The notes under the pieces: generated by a model
The model's database searches: none
Seen by the model: only the letters and a program-made list of their open reading frames with translations
Told to the model about the DNA's origin: nothing
Shown: in pieces, positions 46,098 through 55,639 of the stretch
Position numbering within the stretch: the stretch's first letter is position 1
Layout: the number at the start of each line of letters is the position of its first letter
DNA from: Roseibium algicola
GTDB lineage: Bacteria > Pseudomonadota > Alphaproteobacteria > Rhizobiales > Stappiaceae
Reading direction: 5' to 3'
NCBI RefSeq assembly: GCF_001999245.1
Contig: NZ_CP019630.1
Coordinates: 5,981,001 to 6,045,000, forward strand
Length of the DNA stretch: 64,000 bases
Translations under genes and position numbers: made by a program

Positions 46098-47636
46098 ATG
46101 TCAGACGCCGCCCCATCTGGCCGTCGAGGAAGAAGCGCCCGCCGCGAGCGCCGGCAAGCCGGACCTGCCGGCCTGGCCATTCCCTACATTTCGCGCAACA
46201 TTCCGAACTTCGACATTTTGAGCGATGAAGGCGCGGAACGGATCGAAGCCAATACCGACCGCATTCTCGCTGAAATCGGCCTTGAATTCCGTGACGACCC
46301 CGAAGTTATCGGTATCTGGAAAGAAGCCGGTGCGGAAGTCGACGGCGAACGTGTCCGCTTTCCAAAGGGCATGCTTCAGGAGCTGGTAAAGACGGCCCCT
46401 TCCCAATTTACCCAGCATGCCCGCAACCCTGCGCGCAACGTTGAAATCGGCGGCAACAATCTTGTCTTTGCTCCGGTCTACGGCCCCCCTTTCGTCACCG
46501 ATCTCGACAAGGGCCGGCGGTACGGCACGATCGAGGACTTCCGCAACTTCGTGAAGCTTGCCTACATGTCGCCGTGGATGCATCATTCCGGCGGCACCGT
46601 CTGTGAGCCTGTCGACCTTCCGGTCAACAAGCGGCACTTCGATATGGTCTATTCCCATATCAAATATTCCGACAAGCCGTTCATGGGGTCGGTCACCGCA
46701 CCGGAACGCGCCGAAGATTCCGTGAAGATGGCGCAGATCACCTTCGGTGAGGACTTCGTCGATCAGAACTGCGTCATGATCCAGCTGATCAACGCCAATT
46801 CGCCTCTGGTTTTCGACGCCACCATGCTTGGTGCTCTCAAGGTTTATGCCAAGCACAATCAGGCTTGTATCGTTTCGCCGTTTATCCTGGCAGGCGCCAT
46901 GAGCCCGGTAACCGTTGCCGGTACGCTGTCGCAAGTGCTGGCAGAGGCTCTGGCCGGCTGTGCCCTGACCCAGTTGATTCGTCCCGGTGCTCCGGTCGTT
47001 TTCGGTGCCTTCGTCAGTTCGATCTCCATGCAATCCGGCGCCCCGACTTTCGGCAGCCCGGAAGGCTCCCTACTTCTCAACGGGGCAGCAAAACTCGCCC
47101 GCAGGCTCAACCTGCCGTTCCGTTCAGGTGGCTCGTTCACCGCATCCAAGAGCCCGGATGCGCAATCTGCGCAGGAATCCGCGCAGACCATTCTGGCCAC
47201 CTTGCAATCAGGTGTGAATTTCTGCCTTCACGCAGCCGGCTGGCTGGAAGGCGGATTGTGCTCTTCCTACGAAAAGTTCGTCATGGATGCCGACCAGCTC
47301 GGCATGATGCATGTACTTGCCAAGGGCATCGAAATCTCTGATGAAACTCTGGCGATGGACGCGCTTCAAGAAGTCGGTCCCGGTGGCCATTTCCTCGGCG
47401 CGGCGCACACGCAGCGCAATTTCGAGAGCGCTTTCTTCAGGTCCTCGATCGCCGACAATAACTCCTACGAGCAATGGCTCGCAGACGGGCAACTGGATGC
47501 CGCACAACGTGCCAATGCCCGCTGGAAGGAACAATTGGCGGGTTACACGGGCCCCGAACTTGACCCGGGCATCGACGAGGCGCTGCTGGCTTTCATGACC
47601 GAACGCAAGGCGTCTTTCCCGGACAGCAACGTCTGA
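46098..47636 (+). CDS. mttB: MttB-family corrinoid methyltransferase (non-pyrrolysine)
   Basis: A 512-residue protein of the trimethylamine methyltransferase family. No in-frame TAG occurs anywhere, so this is the non-pyrrolysine branch, some members of which (MtgB) demethylate glycine betaine. The frame is open to 46020, but the ATG at 46098 has GGGAG upstream and the family-like MSDAAPSGRRGR start. A matching corrinoid protein (MttC) is not in the window. With bmt and soxBDAG it points to stepwise demethylation of methylated amines. Glycine betaine is plausible, not proven. Confidence 0.88.
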   Translation: MSDAAPSGRRGRSARRERRQAGPAGLAIPYISRNIPNFDILSDEGAERIEANTDRILAEIGLEFRDDPEVIGIWKEAGAEVDGERVRFPKGMLQELVKTAPSQFTQHARNPARNVEIGGNNLVFAPVYGPPFVTDLDKGRRYGTIEDFRNFVKLAYMSPWMHHSGGTVCEPVDLPVNKRHFDMVYSHIKYSDKPFMGSVTAPERAEDSVKMAQITFGEDFVDQNCVMIQLINANSPLVFDATMLGALKVYAKHNQACIVSPFILAGAMSPVTVAGTLSQVLAEALAGCALTQLIRPGAPVVFGAFVSSISMQSGAPTFGSPEGSLLLNGAAKLARRLNLPFRSGGSFTASKSPDAQSAQESAQTILATLQSGVNFCLHAAGWLEGGLCSSYEKFVMDADQLGMMHVLAKGIEISDETLAMDALQEVGPGGHFLGAAHTQRNFESAFFRSSIADNNSYEQWLADGQLDAAQRANARWKEQLAGYTGPELDPGIDEALLAFMTERKASFPDSNV

Positions 47637-47657
47637 TCCGCAGCCGAACACCAAAAA

Positions 47658-47690
47658 ACGCCCCGCCCTCGTGCGGGGCGTTTGTTTTTC
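47658..47690 (+). terminator. Rho-independent terminator after mttB
   Basis: A perfect 9-bp stem (ACGCCCCGC / GCGGGGCGT) with a 6-base loop, followed by a T-rich run TTGTTTTT. It ends the mttB transcript, separating it from the rkpA leader. Confidence 0.9.
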
Positions 47691-47791
47691 AAGAGATTTT
47701 CAAAATCTGTTCTTGCAACGCATCGACGCTTCTTAACAACACTCAGAAGAAATACGATTTTTTATGTATCTAGCCTTTTCCAGCATTTCTC

Positions 47792-47858
47792 CATGGGATA
47801 AAGGTTGCCAAACCCTGCGTTTGCAAGGTAGCTGGAAACGCTGTTTGGCATGGGATAA
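47792..47858 (+). promoter_or_regulatory. Repeat structure upstream of rkpA
   Basis: The 10-base direct repeat CATGGGATAA occurs at 47792-47801 and 47849-47858. Between the copies is the 8-base inverted repeat TGCCAAAC (47806-47813) and GTTTGGCA (47843-47850). It lies about 150 bases before the rkpA GTG, in the 369-base gap after mttB. It may be a regulator-binding region; this is inference from the pattern. Confidence 0.4.
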
Positions 47859-48005
47859 GCTTACGCATGGCAGCACTGGGACTGGGTCGCGCCGGTCTGC
47901 GATTTATCTCGAGGGAGCATGCGGAAATGACTGTTTATAAACTGTAAGTTTTCTTATGAAAATCAATAGCTTGACTGTACCCAACTAATAAAAACAGGTT
48001 GTTCT

Positions 48006-51000
48006 GTGGCGTCGCTTACATCAAATATCGATATTCTTGGTTATTCTACCCGCCTTCCCGGCGCCAACGATTCTGCCGAATTCTGGTCATTGCTGAAAAA
48101 CGGCGAATGCGCCGTTACGTCTGTCTCCAAAGACCGCTGGCCGCTGGCCCGCTTCGGACACCCGGTCCAAAGCACGTCTGGAAAGACCTACACCTGGGCT
48201 GCCGGGCAGCTGGATGATGTGTGGGGATTTGACCCCTCTTTTTTTGGTGTCTCTCCGCGTGAAGCCGTGCAGATGGATCCGCAGCAACGGCTGCTGCTGC
48301 AACTGGTCTGGGAAGCTCTGGAACACGCCAATATCCGCCCCAGTGACCTGGCCGGCTCGAACACCGGCGTTTATGTAGGTGCGTCGTCTCTCGATTACCA
48401 CCATCGCTTCCTGGTCGATCCGGCCATGGCCGACATGCAGTTCATGACCGGCAACACGCTGTCGATCGTTTCCAACCGCATTTCCTACATTTACGACCTC
48501 AGAGGCCCGAGCTTCACGGTCGACACCGCCTGCTCCTCTTCCATCGTCGCATTGCACGAAGCGGTTTCCGCCATCGAGTCCGGCCAGATCGATACCGCGA
48601 TCGTCTGCGGCGTCAGCCTTCTGCTCAGCCCGTTTGCCTTTGTCGGCTTCTCCCGCGCCACAATGCTGTCGCCAACAGGCCTCTGCCAGGCATTCGACGC
48701 CAATGGCGATGGGTACGTGCGCTCCGAAGGCGGCGCAGTAGTCGTTCTGCGTGCTGCGCGTGCTGGCATTCCGGAAGGTGCAAAGAGCCACGGCAAGCTG
48801 CTTGCAACCGGCATCAATGCCGACGGTCGCACTGTCGGCCTGTCGCTTCCGTCCCCGTATGCGCAAGCAGACCTCTTACGTGAAATTTACGAAGGCCTGG
48901 AAATCAACCCGACGGATCTTGCCTTCGTCGAGGCCCACGGCACCGGAACGCGCGTTGGTGACCCTGCAGAAGCGGATGCGCTTGGCAAGGTTATTGGCCA
49001 GAAACGCGACAAGGCGCTGCCCATCGGATCCGTCAAGACCAACGTCGGTCACCTTGAGCCTGTTTCCGGTCTGGTCGGACTTCTGAAATCCGTAATGGCG
49101 CTGCGAGAAGACCTCCTGCCGCAGTCGCTGCACTTCAGAAATCCGAACCCGGATATTCCGTTTGACGAGCTGAACCTCAAGGTTGCCGGTGAAGCCGTTT
49201 CCCTGGAGCGCAATGGCACCCGCAGACTTGCAGGGGTCAATTCCTTCGGTTTCGGTGGCACGAACGCTCACGCCGTCATAGGCGATCCCGATCCTGAAAC
49301 CGCCGAAGCTTCGACAGCACCGGTTGACGCACCGCTGGTCATCAGTGCCCGTTCCAAGGAAGCCCTGCAGCAACTTGCCGGCAAGTTCGCCGAACGTCTC
49401 GACAACGAGGCGGATGAAACAGCCGGTAATGTGATTGCCTCAAGTGCCCACGGCCGCGATCTGCTTTCAGAGCGTCTTGTTGTTCTCGGCAAGACCAAGG
49501 CGGAAAAACTCGACGCACTGCGTTCATTCGCAGAAAGCGGCGATGAAAACGCAGATGTCGTTTCTGGCAGCGTCATCAAGTCGAACGCGAAGGTCGGGTT
49601 TGTCTTTTCCGGAAACGGGTCTCAATGGGCGGGTATGGGCCAGGAAGCTTATCAGGCCGACACGCCATTCCGGACCGCATTTGACAAGGTCGACAAGATC
49701 TTCATGGGTTTGAGCGGTTGGTCGCTCGTCACAACGCTTTTTGCAGAAGACCTTGAAGCCGATCTTGAGCGCTCCGAAATCGCGCAGCCGCTTCTGTTTG
49801 CAATTCAGGTCGGCATTGTGGAATCACTGCGCCAACGCGGCATTACTGCTGCCGGGACCGCAGGTCATTCGGTCGGTGAAGTTGCCGCAGCCTGGTGTGC
49901 AGGCGCCCTGAACCTCGAACAAGCAGTCCGCGTCATTCGCGCCCGTTCCAGTGAACAGGAAGTCGTCAGGGATCTCGGGTCCATGGCTGCCTTGCTTCTG
50001 CCGGCAGATCAGGCAGTTGCCGCCATCGCGGAAAGCGGACTGCCGAGACTTGAACTCGCTGCCGACAACAGCCCGCGAAGCGTCACAATTTCCGGAGACA
50101 GCGAAAGCCTGGATGCTTTTGCGAAGTTTGCCCGCAAGAAAAAGTGGGCCATGCGGCGCCTGAACCTGGCGTATCCATTCCACAGCGCTCTGGTTGACCC
50201 GATCGAAAAGCCTCTGCTTGCTGCATTGGATGGTCTTTCGCCCACAGACGTGTCGCTTCCATTCTATTCGACGGTTACGCCGGATGAACGCGATGTCCGC
50301 GTCGATGCAGAATACTGGTGGCACAACGTTCGTCAGCCAGTCCGGTTTGCCGCCGCCATGGAAAACATGGCAGCAGATGATTTCTCTGTCCTGATCGAAA
50401 TCGGTCCCAAGCCTGTTCTCGGCACCTATGTGAACGACGTCCTGCGGGCCAAAGGCAAGAAGGCCAAGGTTCTTGAAACGCTCAAGGAACCTTCCAAGAA
50501 AGCAGCTGCCGCAGCAGGCAATCCGCTTGACAGGATCGCCGCATCCGTTGTGGCACATGGCGGCCAGACCGACCTGATCCGGTTTGTCGGCGAACGCCCA
50601 GGGCATCTGGTTCCGCTCCCATCCTACCCCTGGCAGAACTCCGAGTATCGCCCGGAAAACAGCCCTGAACGCGTCGATTTCATGTTCGGTCAGACCTGGC
50701 CGCTGCTGGGATACCGTCTGCGTCAGGACACTGCGGAGTGGTTCAACCACATCGACAGCGGTTCCCTGCCCTTCCTGCAGGATCACAAGGTTGAGGAAAG
50801 CATCGTCTATCCGGCCGCGGGCTATATCGAGATGAGCCTGCGCGCAGCGCTCCGGTGGAGCCGGAGCGACCAGATCGAATTGCGCGACTTCGACATTCTT
50901 CGTCCGTTGGTAATCGAAGGCGATGAAGTCTGGGAAACCCAGGTCCGTATCTCGCCTGACGATCATGTGGTTGAGATCCTGTCGCGACCGCGCCTGTCCG

Positions 51001-54000
51001 ACAACGACTGGTCCTTGAATGCCCGGGGAACATTCCTGACGCCTTCAACGACTTCCAGGACCCCATGGGCGAAACCCGGCGACAGCGTTCTGTCGGAACT
51101 CGATCACGAAACGCTTTACACGGTCACCAAGAGCTTTGGCCTGAATTACGGTCCAGCTTTCCGCCGTGCCGATAAAGTGGTCAAGCACTCGAATACCAGC
51201 GCGACCGTTATGCTGTTGCCGCAGGACGAGAGCCTCGCAGATTACTCGTTCTCGCTCTGCCCGACTTTGGTGGATGCCGGTTTCCATGGCCTGTTTGCGC
51301 TCCTGGATGGTGTCGAGGACGTTCCGCAAAACACATCCTTCCTGCCGATCCGACTTGGCACCTTGCGTCTTCTGGCACCGGAAACCCTGCCGGCTTCCGT
51401 GCGTATCGAAGTCACAAAGGCGTCTCCGCGCTCGATCGAAGCAAGCTTCGAGTTCCTGGATGCCGAAGGCCTGACGATCGCCCGCTTGACCAAGACCCGG
51501 TTCAAGGCGGTTACCCTTGGACAGGACACACGTCCCGACGATCTGGTCTACCGCCAGATTGCGACGCTTCTTCCTGCGCAGGACCGTATCTCGCCGCTTC
51601 AGGAAACCTTCGAAGGCTTGCCTTCATTGGCAGGCAATCTGGACCTTTTGGGCGCCGACGACCAGGAACTCGACGACAGCCGTGTTCTGATCGAAGCGCT
51701 GGGTCGCACGATTGCGCACAAGACTCTTTTCGATCTTTTCGCAGATCGGAAAATTGAACTGGCGTCGCTTGTCGCGACCGGCGATCTGCATGAAACGGCA
51801 GTGCCGCTTGCAGCAAGTCTCTTTGGCTGGCTGGCCGAGAGCGGGCTGTGCACGGAAAGTGACGAAGGTTTTGAACTCACGGACCCGTCTGGCAATCCAG
51901 ATGCATCGGCGCTTCTGCAAGCCCTGACCGATGGCGGCGGCGAACATATCGCCGAAGCAGCATTGTTGGCGCGACTTTGGACGGGTTTGTCCGATATCCT
52001 GAAGTTCGGCCTTCAGGAAGCTTCCGGCAAGGAATATTCTTCCAGCCTGTTCGACGCCTACCGCTCCTCCTCTCCTGGCAAGCGGGCCCTGTCGTCGGCC
52101 CTGCAGTCTGGTGTGCAAAGCCTGATTTCCAGCTGGCCAAGTGACCAGGCACTAAGGGTCCTTCTGGTTGGGGCAAACGGTGGCCTCGCTGCGGCGATCG
52201 ATGCTGCGCTTGATCCCACCTACATGGCGCTGACCGTAACAGATGCAACGTCCTCCGCAGTTGGCAGGGGCGAGCGTCTGTGGCAGGGCAGTTCGGCGAC
52301 CGAGTTTGTTGAACCAGGCGAAGTATCCTTTACCTTCGACCGGCATTTCGACATCGTGCTGTTCGATACGTCTCTTGCGGAAATCGATGCAGACACGCTG
52401 AAGCGGTTTACGAAATCCATGGTTCCAGGCGGGCTGGTGCTTGGCGCAGAACCGCTGCCTCATCCGCTCACCGACCTAATCATGGGCGTCGGCTCGTCCT
52501 GGTGGGACGAAGGCGCAACTGCCGAGTTCCCGATTTCCAGGCAACAGGCAGACTGGACCAAGACGCTGGAAGCTGCCGGTTTGGCCGAGGTCCAGACAGT
52601 ACCGCTGAAGAGCACTTTGATTGAAGCCGATCTCCTGTGCGCGCGTGCGGGTGATCGCGCTGAAGAAGCATCGGACACCGACGAAGAAGCACCGGAAACT
52701 GAAGTCGAGAAGAAAAAATATCTTCTCCTGACCAGCTCCGAGGGCGCGTCTCACCGCCTCGCCGAAGGTCTGAAGGCTTGCCTGACCCGAAAAGGGCACA
52801 CAGCCACCCTTCTTGTTCCGGGTGAAGTTACCGAACAGCTCGGCGACGACATCTGGAGTGTTGCGCTTGGCGACAAAGTTGAGGCCCAGGTGGCCGACGA
52901 AGCGCTCAACGCGCTTGTTGCCGCACATAACGGCCGGGTCGTTCATTTGCTCGGCGCCTATGCTGCCCCGGCCGACGCTCTCGCATCTGTTGATAGTCGT
53001 GCCTTCAGCCTGATGACACTTCTCAAGGCGTTGGGACCAAACGGCGGCGAATTCACGGTTCTGGCACCAGCCGGCGCGCAGGATATAGCCGGTGGCAAGC
53101 CAGCCGCTCCCGAGCAAGCCGGGATCTGGGCGTTTGGCCGTGTGGTCATGAACGAATACCCGGACGCGAACCTGAAGCTGATCGACGTCTCACCGGATCT
53201 GGAGCCAGGGATAGCTGCTGCACGTGTGGCCGACGAAATCCTGGTAGCCAATTGCGAGCGGGAAATCGTTCTCGACAGCAAAACCCGTTCCGGTATCCGC
53301 CTTGTAAAAGGTGGCGTCCTATCAAGCGTCACGTTGCCGGAAGGCGCCAAACCCGCCATGCGGCTGGATATCCTGCGCCAAGGCTCCCTGGACCAGCTCT
53401 CCTGGCACGCAGTTGAGCGCAAGCCGCTTGAAGGCAAGGACGTGGAAATCGCCGTTGAAGCCAGCGGTCTCAATTTCCGCGATGTGATGTGGGCACTTGG
53501 CCTGTTGCCGGAAGAAGCTCTCGAAGATGGCTTTGCCGGACCGACACTCGGCATGGAGTGCTGTGGTCATGTTGTGGGCTGTGGTCCGGACGTGACCCGC
53601 TTCCGACCGGGTGACAAGGTCATCACCTTCGCCCCGGCCTGCTTTGCATCTCATGTCACGGTCGACGAAAGTGGCTGTGCGCCGATGCCGAGCACAGTTT
53701 CCGCGGAAGAAGCTGCAACGATCCCGGTCACCTTCCTCACTGCCTATTATGCCCTTGTGCATCTGGCTGCTCTCTCTGAAGGGGAAACGGTCCTGATCCA
53801 CGGAGGCGCCGGTGGCGTCGGCCTGGCCGCCTTGCAGATTGCCAAGTGGCGTGGTGCGAAAATCATTGCGACTGCAGGGTCCGAAGACAAGCGCAACACC
53901 CTGAAGCTGCTCGGGGCAGATGTTGTTCTGGACTCCAGAAGTCTGGCTTTCGTTGACGCCGTCATGGAAGAAACTGCCGGCGAAGGCGTCGATGTTGTTC

Positions 54001-55613
54001 TCAACTCGCTGTTCGGCGAAGCCATGGAACGCAGCATTGAGGTTCTGAAACCGTTCGGCCGCTTCCTGGAACTGGGCAAACGCGACTACTACGGCAACAC
54101 CCGGATCGGCCTGCGTCCGTTCCGTCAGAACCTGACCTACTTCGGCATCGATGCCGACCAGCTTCTGACCCGTCAGCCAAAGCTGGCCGTCGACCTGTTC
54201 GTCAAACTTGTCGAGCTATTCGAAGCGGGCACGCTACGTCCCTTGCCGCATCGCCTGTTCGAAGCCGCAGATGTGGTCGACGCCTTCCGGCTGATGCAGC
54301 AGGCGGGCCATATCGGCAAGATCGTGATCCGCCCGCCCGCGGTTCCCGAAAACGTGCCGACCAAGCGCGAGATCTCGTTTGACGGTGAGGCTGTTTACGT
54401 CGTTGCCGGTGGCTTCGGCGGCTTCGGTGCAGCATTGCTCCACCGCCTTGCCGATCACGGTGCCAAGTCGCTTGCGGTTCTCAGCCGCCGGGGCGCTTCA
54501 AGTGAAGACGCCCAGGAGGTTCTCGCGCAACTGACCAAGCGCGGCATCTCGATCAAGGGTTATGCCTGCGACATCACCAACGAAGCAGCAGTCAAGAAAG
54601 CGCTTGCAGAGATCCGGTCTGAAGGACATCAGATCAAGGGCGTGTTCCACACGGCGATGGTGCTGAATGACGTGCTGATCGCCAACATGGATCATGACGG
54701 TCTGACAAAAGTGCTGGCGCCCAAGGTCCGCGGCGCGGAACTGCTGGACAAACTGACATCCGACGATCCGCTCGATCATTTCGTGTTGTATTCGTCCGCC
54801 ACGACCATTGTCGGCAACCCTGGTCAGGCCAACTACGTCGCCGCCAACGGCTACCTGGAAGGCCTTGCACGCAAACGCAGGGCCGAAGGCTGGCCGGGCC
54901 TTGCTGTCGCCTGGGGTGCAATCTCCGACGCCGGGTATCTGGCCCGCAACGAAGATGTCAACGAGATGCTGTCCCGCAAGCTCGGACGCCATGCCCTGAC
55001 TGCCAAGGAAGCGCTCGACGGGCTCATGGCCCTTATGGTGCAGCCTTCGCAGGACGACGTTGGCCTTGCGGCGCTTGGATATGCGCGTATCGACTGGCAG
55101 GCGGCACGCAAGGATCTGGCACTGGTCGGCACACCTCTGGTCGGTCTGCTTGGCCTTGGTGACGAGGACGAAACCGGTGCGGACGGAGCGATCGACCTTG
55201 CAGCCATGCTGGAAGGCATGGATCAGGTCACTGCCGCACAGACTGTTGCCAAGCTTCTGGCTGCCGAAATCGGCAAGATCCTGCGGATTGCACCTGAAGA
55301 GATCGATCCGCACAAGCCGCTGTCGGACATCGGCATGGATTCCCTGATGGCTCTCGAGCTGCGCATGAGTGCGGAACGGCAGCTGGGGATCGACATTCCA
55401 TTGATGTCTCTCGCAAACGGAGCGACGTTGATCGACCTGTCCAGCCGTGTTGCAAACCGGGTTCTGGGCGAAGAAAATGCCTCCGGAATTTCGGATGAAA
55501 CGCAGCAGCTCGCCAGCTTGCATGTGGATGACCAGCGTCAGGAAACGGAAGATCTTTCCGACATTGCTGCCGAAGTTGAGAACAAGAGCCGCGAACTTGG
55601 TTCCTTCCTGTAA
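48006..55613 (+). CDS. rkpA: Multidomain fatty-acid/polyketide synthase, RkpA-type (KS-AT-DH-ER-KR-ACP)
   Basis: A 2535-residue type I synthase. Order: ketosynthase (Cys176 in DTACSSS, His311 in HGTGT, His349 in KTNVGH), acyltransferase (Ser622 in GHSVGE, His726), dehydratase (His927, Asp1090), an unassigned segment about 1180-1600 with a possible degenerate methyltransferase-like patch (LLVGANGG), enoylreductase (GGAGGVG near 1932), ketoreductase (GGFGGFG near 2132, Tyr2277), and ACP (Ser2446 in GMDSL). All reductive domains appear intact, so fully reduced chains are expected. There is no thioesterase, so product release must come from another enzyme, probably the next gene. Size and neighbours match Sinorhizobium RkpA of the rkp-1 capsule region. 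The start is a GTG with a weak ribosome-binding site. Confidence 0.92.
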   Translation: MASLTSNIDILGYSTRLPGANDSAEFWSLLKNGECAVTSVSKDRWPLARFGHPVQSTSGKTYTWAAGQLDDVWGFDPSFFGVSPREAVQMDPQQRLLLQLVWEALEHANIRPSDLAGSNTGVYVGASSLDYHHRFLVDPAMADMQFMTGNTLSIVSNRISYIYDLRGPSFTVDTACSSSIVALHEAVSAIESGQIDTAIVCGVSLLLSPFAFVGFSRATMLSPTGLCQAFDANGDGYVRSEGGAVVVLRAARAGIPEGAKSHGKLLATGINADGRTVGLSLPSPYAQADLLREIYEGLEINPTDLAFVEAHGTGTRVGDPAEADALGKVIGQKRDKALPIGSVKTNVGHLEPVSGLVGLLKSVMALREDLLPQSLHFRNPNPDIPFDELNLKVAGEAVSLERNGTRRLAGVNSFGFGGTNAHAVIGDPDPETAEASTAPVDAPLVISARSKEALQQLAGKFAERLDNEADETAGNVIASSAHGRDLLSERLVVLGKTKAEKLDALRSFAESGDENADVVSGSVIKSNAKVGFVFSGNGSQWAGMGQEAYQADTPFRTAFDKVDKIFMGLSGWSLVTTLFAEDLEADLERSEIAQPLLFAIQVGIVESLRQRGITAAGTAGHSVGEVAAAWCAGALNLEQAVRVIRARSSEQEVVRDLGSMAALLLPADQAVAAIAESGLPRLELAADNSPRSVTISGDSESLDAFAKFARKKKWAMRRLNLAYPFHSALVDPIEKPLLAALDGLSPTDVSLPFYSTVTPDERDVRVDAEYWWHNVRQPVRFAAAMENMAADDFSVLIEIGPKPVLGTYVNDVLRAKGKKAKVLETLKEPSKKAAAAAGNPLDRIAASVVAHGGQTDLIRFVGERPGHLVPLPSYPWQNSEYRPENSPERVDFMFGQTWPLLGYRLRQDTAEWFNHIDSGSLPFLQDHKVEESIVYPAAGYIEMSLRAALRWSRSDQIELRDFDILRPLVIEGDEVWETQVRISPDDHVVEILSRPRLSDNDWSLNARGTFLTPSTTSRTPWAKPGDSVLSELDHETLYTVTKSFGLNYGPAFRRADKVVKHSNTSATVMLLPQDESLADYSFSLCPTLVDAGFHGLFALLDGVEDVPQNTSFLPIRLGTLRLLAPETLPASVRIEVTKASPRSIEASFEFLDAEGLTIARLTKTRFKAVTLGQDTRPDDLVYRQIATLLPAQDRISPLQETFEGLPSLAGNLDLLGADDQELDDSRVLIEALGRTIAHKTLFDLFADRKIELASLVATGDLHETAVPLAASLFGWLAESGLCTESDEGFELTDPSGNPDASALLQALTDGGGEHIAEAALLARLWTGLSDILKFGLQEASGKEYSSSLFDAYRSSSPGKRALSSALQSGVQSLISSWPSDQALRVLLVGANGGLAAAIDAALDPTYMALTVTDATSSAVGRGERLWQGSSATEFVEPGEVSFTFDRHFDIVLFDTSLAEIDADTLKRFTKSMVPGGLVLGAEPLPHPLTDLIMGVGSSWWDEGATAEFPISRQQADWTKTLEAAGLAEVQTVPLKSTLIEADLLCARAGDRAEEASDTDEEAPETEVEKKKYLLLTSSEGASHRLAEGLKACLTRKGHTATLLVPGEVTEQLGDDIWSVALGDKVEAQVADEALNALVAAHNGRVVHLLGAYAAPADALASVDSRAFSLMTLLKALGPNGGEFTVLAPAGAQDIAGGKPAAPEQAGIWAFGRVVMNEYPDANLKLIDVSPDLEPGIAAARVADEILVANCEREIVLDSKTRSGIRLVKGGVLSSVTLPEGAKPAMRLDILRQGSLDQLSWHAVERKPLEGKDVEIAVEASGLNFRDVMWALGLLPEEALEDGFAGPTLGMECCGHVVGCGPDVTRFRPGDKVITFAPACFASHVTVDESGCAPMPSTVSAEEAATIPVTFLTAYYALVHLAALSEGETVLIHGGAGGVGLAALQIAKWRGAKIIATAGSEDKRNTLKLLGADVVLDSRSLAFVDAVMEETAGEGVDVVLNSLFGEAMERSIEVLKPFGRFLELGKRDYYGNTRIGLRPFRQNLTYFGIDADQLLTRQPKLAVDLFVKLVELFEAGTLRPLPHRLFEAADVVDAFRLMQQAGHIGKIVIRPPAVPENVPTKREISFDGEAVYVVAGGFGGFGAALLHRLADHGAKSLAVLSRRGASSEDAQEVLAQLTKRGISIKGYACDITNEAAVKKALAEIRSEGHQIKGVFHTAMVLNDVLIANMDHDGLTKVLAPKVRGAELLDKLTSDDPLDHFVLYSSATTIVGNPGQANYVAANGYLEGLARKRRAEGWPGLAVAWGAISDAGYLARNEDVNEMLSRKLGRHALTAKEALDGLMALMVQPSQDDVGLAALGYARIDWQAARKDLALVGTPLVGLLGLGDEDETGADGAIDLAAMLEGMDQVTAAQTVAKLLAAEIGKILRIAPEEIDPHKPLSDIGMDSLMALELRMSAERQLGIDIPLMSLANGATLIDLSSRVANRVLGEENASGISDETQQLASLHVDDQRQETEDLSDIAAEVENKSRELGSFL

Positions 55614-55639
55614 GCGGCATCATAAAAGGATTGACTGGT

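Noticed and set aside
46098..47636. Pyrrolysine-containing trimethylamine methyltransferase
   Set aside because: There is no in-frame TAG codon in the gene, so pyrrolysine is not encoded.
49824..50966. A 380-residue minus-strand frame inside rkpA
   Set aside because: Antisense to the intact acyltransferase and dehydratase regions of RkpA.
48006..55613. A trans-AT polyketide or NRPS hybrid locus
   Set aside because: The synthase has its own intact acyltransferase domain, and no condensation or adenylation domain is present; the rkp-type assignment fits better.
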